From NCBI GenBank assembly GCA_954871525.1, contig OX940870.1, forward strand, positions 31,548,555-31,612,554: a stretch of 64,000 nt of DNA, in the 5' to 3' direction. Below, one piece after another: positions 58,197 through 64,000 of this stretch. Made by a program: the position numbers and the translations under genes. The DNA is from Parietaria judaica. Taxonomy: Eukaryota > Streptophyta > Magnoliopsida > Rosales > Urticaceae. The notes under the pieces are model-generated. The model saw only the letters and a program-made list of their open reading frames with translations. It had not been told where the DNA came from and did not search any database. Every line of letters starts with the position of its first letter. Positions within the stretch are counted from its first letter, which is position 1.

Positions 58197-61100
58197 TCAA
58201 AAGAATGACGATCTCCTATGGGCTTCCATAATACCCGCGGCACCACTTGATTCCAAATGCATGTTACAATATGTCCTCCAAAACAAGCCATGTAGTTCAA
58301 AGTGCATACGGAAGTTACTCACATGGTAATCATATGTGTGTTGCTCCGTAAACACGCCACGAGATGGATACTTGGGATGCGCCCACACTCCGTTATCGAG
58401 CACAGGGTGCGGAGTAGCAAATTGAGTGCTCACGGAAGTACCCATCGACTTCGTCTCAAAGTTCCCGGACAGCTCGTCGACGGGGTTCTCGCTTTGAGAT
58501 AGATAGTCACTGCCCAAGTAGAATCCATAAGCATAAGATGCGTCATCTTGTTGTTGAGGAGACTGTTGGTCACCGTACTGTCGGTCGGGAACGTATCCTA
58601 TGTTGGCAGGGTCGTAGTTCAGGTCGCCTCGATACGTATCACCTCCTTTGTAAACAAATTAGTTGACAGTCATATATACATGTAATCAACAAAATTAAAA
58701 TAGTCATAATCACTTGTACCTCTTTGGCTGTTACCCCATCTTCCCTGGTGTCACCTCCCCAACCTCTCTGGCCGCCACCCCATCCTCCCTGGTAGTCACC
58801 TCCTCCCCCACCCCAGCCGCTATGTGATTGTGATGGGCTATGGGAAGGGGAACTACGGTGAGTACCGGTCGTATGAGTACGTTGTTGACTAGAACTAGCC
58901 CAGCAGCGGTTGAGCCGCAGTCAACTCCTCCATGAACCCCTGGAGGGCCGGGGGAAGGACCGAGTCTTTGCTCACCAAGGACTCGGGTGATCACAGCTCC
59001 GAATGATTCAGCCTCCGTGGCGATCTCTGGGTCTGGGTTGCCATCTTCGTCGTCGAGGTGAACTGGTCGGATCCACTCTACAATTGCGTCCTCGAAGTCA
59101 ACACCTGCAGAGGTCATAGCCAAAGACTTCGTGAGGTACTCATACGGATCGGCTTTGTCGGCCTGGTCGTACTGCGCCTTCAAGTCTCGGATCGCTAGCT
59201 TATGATTGTAGTTGCAGAACACTAGCTTCTAAAGTGTCGCGTATGCTAGACGATTGCGGAGCTTGGTGTGGATCAGGGCAAACGTGCTTCAGTTCCTCTC
59301 ACACGCTGAGGCAGACGCGGTCTGCGACAAAACCCGCATTGCTAGCTTCTGCAATGTGGGGCACGGACCCCCGAATATGCTCTATCACTCAGCTGTAAAT
59401 GAATAAAAAAAACAAAACTTAGCATGTGTAAAACTTAGCATGTTGATGTTCAATGTATAAAACTTACCGGGTGCAAGAGTCTTCCGTGCTGCCACGCATG
59501 ACCGCTCGCGCAATGGACCTACAACGTCACGAAACCGCACGCATTACAATACACATATAGAAAGTTAGTTTTAATTTAATTTAACCACACGAAGTAAATA
59601 TGCAAAATTAAAGTAAGATCTTACCTCTGCCGCCAGATGTGTCACGTCCTCATGAGGAAACAACCAGTCGTAAACCCTGGTGACATCTGGGATGGCATTT
59701 TCTAGCATCTCAATGTCTCGCTCGTAGGCGATTCTAGGGTTCAAGAAGTGGGCCGCAATATGCAATGGATGGTCCAAGTTTTTATGCCATCGCGCCTCCA
59801 CAATGTCGACTGCCGATTGTTTTCCTTGAAGTGCGTTGAGCTCCGCTACGATGATTTCGAACAAGCGATACACCATTCCCATCGTCGGACGCACCTCGGT
59901 GTCGACGAGCCGGAGTGCTGTGTACAAGGGGGCGAACACACTCAAGGCATTATCAACCGAAGTCCAAAAAGTATCGCTCAAGCACAATGTGGCCACGGCT
60001 CTCCCTTCTCTCGTGTTCTTGAATGTGGAGTTATCCCACCACTCGGATATAAACATCGTCTTCTGGCCTTTTTCCCATTTAAGCTGGTCAGGGAGAGGAA
60101 TTTTGTGGCAAACCTTGTCGCCCCTGGACGGATGATCTCACCCTTGCATGTCTTCCTCATTGTATCGAGCACCTGGCCGTGGTTGTAGATAAACATCGTG
60201 ATGAGTCTACACCCCTTTCACCGTCTCTTGGATGCTCGGCTTTTTCCCAATGTCCTGAAACATCAAGTCGATGCAGTGGGCAGCGCACGGTGTGCAGTAC
60301 AAATTGTACTTCTCAATCAAATCGGTGCCGGTTTTTTTGTAACCGCGGCGTTGTCGGTCACAATTTGCACCACGTTATGCGGGCCGATCTCCTCAATCAC
60401 TGCAGAAAATATCCTGGCCAAGTAATGCGCATTCTTGGCGTGGGCGGACGCGTTGATTGCCTTGATAAACACTGTCCTCCCTGCCGAAAAGATCATGATG
60501 TTCAGGATCGACATATTCGTCGGTCCAGTCCAACCGTCCGACATGATCGTCCCAAATTTTCGCCACACAGGAATCTGATCCTGCTTGTACTTCTGCCACT
60601 CCTCGAACTCCATCGTCAGAAACTTTCCCGCGATGTCCTTTGACGTGAGATACGGGCATCCAACCCCTACACTCGTAAAATGTAATATTATTAAATATTA
60701 ATAGTTAACTTAACTTAACTTAACTTAATACTCAAGCAAAAATTCAAACAATCATAAAAATAAAATCATAAATTAGGTTACCTGCTTCGGCTACGCAAAA
60801 CAACATGTTGTGGAAAAGAATATCGTCGACGTGGCACCACGGAATCCCTTTGTGGATAATGTATTTGGCTATCGCCTTCCCGACCTTCAAAATTGTCTTC
60901 GGTAAAAACATTAAATCGACCATTTTCTATTTTTTCGAAGGCCTATCGAACAGCGCCGAGGCAGTGGCGGGACCGGTGCTGCTTGCGCCGCCTCCGGCCT
61001 GTTCTTCTTCCCATTGTTTGGCCGATGCCTCTTGACGGGATTTCTTTATTTGTCGAGCCACTTCTCTTTCAACGTCCACAGGCACGGTCTCGTCGTCTTC

Positions 61101-61409
61101 ATCAGAAGAATCCTCGGCCCTCTGGTAAATATTTTCCCGTATATTAACTGCCAAATCGTGCCTCTTCTGCTTCTTCTTTTGGTAACTCCGTATAGTATCC
61201 CTGATGAGGTTCCGCACATCGTTCGGGACTTCGGTACACGGCGCGACATTTTTGTTCTTATCATTGCCGGCCAAATGTTGTTTCATTCTGGTGATCCCGC
61301 CACCTTTGATCTCTTTCCCGCAGTAGTTGCACTTGAAACCGGAGTTGTTTCTCGGATCCATATAGGGAGTGCAATGCTCCCTCGCAATGTTGTCGTTACT
61401 CATCTTCAA
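58197..61409 (-). pseudogene. hAT transposase, broken by stops and frameshifts
   Basis: Read from 61409 downward. A BED zinc finger (CNYCGKEIKGGGITRMKQHL) and an acidic linker end at a premature TAG at 60927-60929, after which the same frame continues. After an intron (about 60672-60782) comes the DUF659 core, with MSDGWTGPTN and VTDNAA. Frameshifts lie near 60340, 60208 and 60075. The catalytic-domain piece FISEWWDNSTFKNTREGRAV runs from 60056. The hATC dimerisation region is interrupted by TGA at 59289-59291 (where the family has Trp) and TAG at 59229-59231. A Gly/Arg-rich tail and a last exon (about 58640-58197) follow. The protein cannot be made, though the element is young enough for all domains to be visible. 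It could have been mobilised by an intact relative elsewhere. Confidence 0.9.
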
Positions 61410-61519
61410 AGTTCAACCTAAACAACGAGAGTAGTTAAAAAAATCCTCGAGAAACAAATTAAATTCCACCAAAGTACCACATTATTGTAGGAATGAAAAT
61501 TTTATGAAATCTGACAGCA

Positions 61520-62500
61520 AGAAAAATCAGTATATTACCGAGAAATCACGACCAAATAAACTTGAAGACTTTCGCCGCAATTAAGACAAAAACCAGAATA
61601 CCGTCAAATCTGCAAAAAATTTAGCTCAAAAAATCAGACTAAGATTTCCAAAAATATTTAATAAATGAAAACACCCAAAAAAATGAGTACATTACCGAGA
61701 TAATCACGAAAGATAAACTTCAAACACTTTCGCCGCAATTAAAACAAAAACCGGAATGTCGTCAAATCTGCAAACAATTTAGCTCAAAAAATTAGACTAA
61801 GATTTCCAAAAATATTTAATAAATTAAAACACCCAAAAAAATGAGTACATTACCGAGAAAATCACGAAAGATAAACTTCAAACACTTTCACCGCAATTAA
61901 AACAAAAACCGGAGTTTCGTCAAATCTGCAAAAAATTTACCTCAAAAAATCAGACTAAGATTTCCAAAAATATTTTTAATGAATGAAAACACCCAAAAAA
62001 ATGAGTACATTACCGAGAAAATCACGAAAGATAAACTTCATACAGTTTCGCTGCAATTAAGACAAAAACCGGAATATCGTAAAATCTGCAAAAAATTTAC
62101 CGCAAAAAATTAGATTAATAATTTAAAAAATAATTAATTAATGAAAATACCCAAAAAAAAGAGTACATTGCCAAGAAAATCACGATAGCTAAACTTCAAA
62201 CACTTTCGCCGCAATTATGACGAAAACCAAAATACCATTAAATCTGCAAATAAAATACACCACAAAATCACATTAATATTTCAAAAAATAATTAATGAAG
62301 GAAAATACCCAAAAAAAATTAGTAGATTACCTCGCAAAACACGCAAGAAAAACTTGCAATACTTTTGCCACAGTTATAGGTAAAATCGAATTATCGTCAA
62401 ATCTGCAAATTTTTTACAGAAAAAATTAGATTAATATTTCAAAAAATATTTAATAAACGAAAAAACCCCTAAAAATTAATAGATTGATTCTTGAAACACA
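61520..62500. repeat. Tandem array, unit about 158 bp, 6-7 copies
   Basis: Units contain GAGTACATTACCGAGA, CTTTCGCCGCAATTA and CGTCAAATCTGCAAA in fixed order. The first motif or its variant recurs near 61530, 61685, 61843, 62003, 62161 and 62318, with a last weak copy near 62476. Copies 2-4 are very similar and the outer ones degenerate. The array lies upstream of the transposase start inside the hAT element. Confidence 0.85.
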
Positions 62501-63259
62501 AAAGGTAAACTTTGAATACTTTTGCTATAATTATTAAAAAAATCCGAATTAAGCCTCCAATCTGCCTAAAAATTGACCCAATTACATAAAAACTATTACA
62601 ATCATTTATTATTCAACTATATACATAAAAAATTTGATTAAATAGCTCTAAAACATAAATAATATTAATCTCTATAATTTTTACATAAAAAACCTAAAAT
62701 ATTTTGTAATTTTGATATATTTTATCTAAATCACCCAAAATAATTACAAATAAAGTCATGGAAACAAGTTTTCAACAACATATATTCATAAAAATGTAAA
62801 AATACAACTCAAAATCCTTAAAGTATCACCCTTTATCAATCACCAAACATAGACTCATGAACAACTCAATCTTTGTTTTTGTAACTTATGCAAATCATCT
62901 AAAATTCGTGTAAAATAAGTAAATATTAAAGAAAAATTGCAAGAAACATATAGATCTATGATTATAACTCCTAAATATACCCAAAAGTTCAAAAAAAAAA
63001 AATTGGACAAATTCGGTGTAAAAAGCTTAAAACCAAACTTTGCAAACTTTTGCCATACAAAAAATTTCCATTGAAAAAGCTTGAGATTAGCCAAAAATCG
63101 AGGACTTACCAGCTCGAAAATCGTTGAAAAATATAAACTTTGGGCTGTTGGAGGCGAGAAGAGGCGAAAAATATAGGGTTTGGTCGAAAATGGCCGAAAT
63201 GAGGTATTTATATTTGGCCTATTTTTTTTAATTGCACCGGAAAGACCCTATTTTTTATA
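62501..63259. other. hAT element upstream region
   Basis: AT-rich DNA between the tandem array and the right subterminal repeats of the hAT element. It probably contains the transposase promoter and leader. Confidence 0.4.
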
Positions 63260-63423
63260 CGTGTTTTACCGATAATCGACTGGTAACTGGTTTATCGAAA
63301 AGCTCGATAATCGTCGAAAAATGTATAAAACGGTAAGTATTATAGCCGGCAACTTACCGGTAACAACCGGTAAGCTCGATAATCGTCGATAATCGACGAT
63401 TATCGTTGGTAAATCGAACCTTG

Positions 63424-63793
63424 GTAATTATATCACTCGCCAACATATTTTAGCGACTGAGTTTGTTAATGCAAAAATATTTTTCGCAACTAAATTTCAC
63501 TTGCTAGAATTTCCCGGAAAAAATTTGGAGCCAAATGTTCCCGACAATATATTTTTGTTGCAAAAATACTTCTGCAACTAACTACGTAATTGTTAAATTA
63601 TTTTAGCAACAGTTTTTTTTGTTGCTAAGATTTCGCGCGAATTTGAAAAATATTGCAACAAAAATATTTTTACAACAAAGTAATCTGTCGCAGTGTTAAT
63701 TGCTAGCAAATTTTCTGTTGCTAAGTTATTCTTTTAGTAACTAATTTTTTGTTGTGGAAAATTTTGTTGCAAAGATGCATTTTTTTATTAGTG
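63424..63793. mobile_element. Terminal part of a CACTA-type element
   Basis: On the minus strand the segment begins CACTAATAAAAAAATGCATC at 63793. It contains many TTGCAAC, GTTGCTAA and GCGACT words, the arrangement of En/Spm (CACTA) subterminal repeats. The other terminus was not found; the large hAT element abuts this piece and may have inserted into it. Confidence 0.5.
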
Positions 63794-63921
63794 GGACACA
63801 TAAACGACATAATCCTAAAGATCAAATAACAACGAGCCAAATCAAATACCTTGAATACGATACGTAATAATCCTAATGGTTAAGTATGTAACATCTTGTT
63901 AGATGTTCAGTGAGATTCACT

Positions 63922-64000
63922 GTTAGATGTTCACGTTACTATATATATAGCCATAATTCCACTCCAAGGACTTGAAAAAGAACCTCCATGTAGAAGAACA
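63922..64000. repeat. Dispersed repeat, copy 2, cut by window edge
   Basis: Aligns with 45222-45298. If the trailer relation holds there, a minus-strand gene related to the 45362-45559 fragment should continue beyond 64000. Confidence 0.8.

Larger units (their letters stand above)
57825..63423 (-). mobile_element. Decayed autonomous hAT transposon, about 5.6 kb
   Basis: Ends are CAAGGTTCAACTTACC at left and GGTAAATCGAACCTTG at right, inverted with few mismatches. Subterminal stretches on both sides are packed with GATAATCG, ACCGATTA and related words (57840-57985 and 63260-63410). The interior holds a minus-strand transposase gene and, at its 5' side, a tandem array. Termini resemble the MITE at 20523. 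No matching 8-bp target duplication was found, so the exact ends may be off by a few bases or the flanks have decayed. Confidence 0.8.

Noticed and set aside
1..64000. CRISPR arrays, operons, rRNA or tRNA genes, organelle DNA
   Set aside because: The direct repeats are microsatellites or transposon arrays without spacer structure. Genes are spliced, nuclear and independent. No tRNA cloverleaf or rRNA was recognised by eye, though a tRNA scan was not possible.

Overview
The window is nuclear DNA of a flowering plant, most likely a dicot. Genes are split by AT-rich GT-AG introns, coding exons are GC-rich, the products are plant families (group C MAPKK, CAX exchanger, ACR11, 4CL, Rubisco-activase-like), and intergenic DNA is full of short TIR transposons, microsatellites and decayed hAT, LINE and CACTA pieces. 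I cannot name the species. All exon boundaries were derived by hand from reading frame, GT-AG sites and family similarity; no transcript or database was consulted.

Left part (1-17 kb): an intronless MKK4/MKK5-type MAP kinase kinase (minus, 1462-2607) shares an upstream region of about 1 kb with a CAX2/CAX5-type vacuolar cation/H+ exchanger (plus, 4451-8478, 11 coding exons and a leader intron). Next come ACR11, a chloroplast double-ACT protein (11082-13499, ten exons), and a small LEA-like protein (15120-16948, two exons).

Middle (17-34 kb): a repeat-rich stretch holds a 655-bp hAT element with a perfect 8-bp target duplication, a 183-bp hAT MITE and a 451-bp Mutator-like MITE. It is followed by a full 4-coumarate:CoA ligase gene (22329-27140, six exons, AC element plus TATA box upstream), a truncated LINE with a 20-bp target duplication, and a 12-exon Rubisco-activase-like AAA+ gene (29112-33729) that needs a 10-nt microexon.

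Right part (34-64 kb): gene-poor. It holds a two-exon gene for a 97-aa plant protein of unknown function (41452-44480) with a near-perfect 449-bp hairpin element in its intron. It also holds a 3' gene fragment (45362-45559, minus) whose trailer recurs at the window edge, a permuted duplication of two blocks of about 530 bp (48961-50896 and 54058-55107), and a TMEM230-family membrane protein (51587-52431, minus). The end is a decayed hAT transposon of about 5.6 kb (57825-63423) with broken transposase reading frames and a 158-bp tandem array, next to a CACTA-type terminus.

The genes do not form a pathway; they are independent housekeeping, metabolic and signalling loci. The most interesting structure is in the mobile elements: a family of foldback Mutator-like MITEs (four complete, one partial) sharing a GCGG-containing terminus, two of them inside gene introns.
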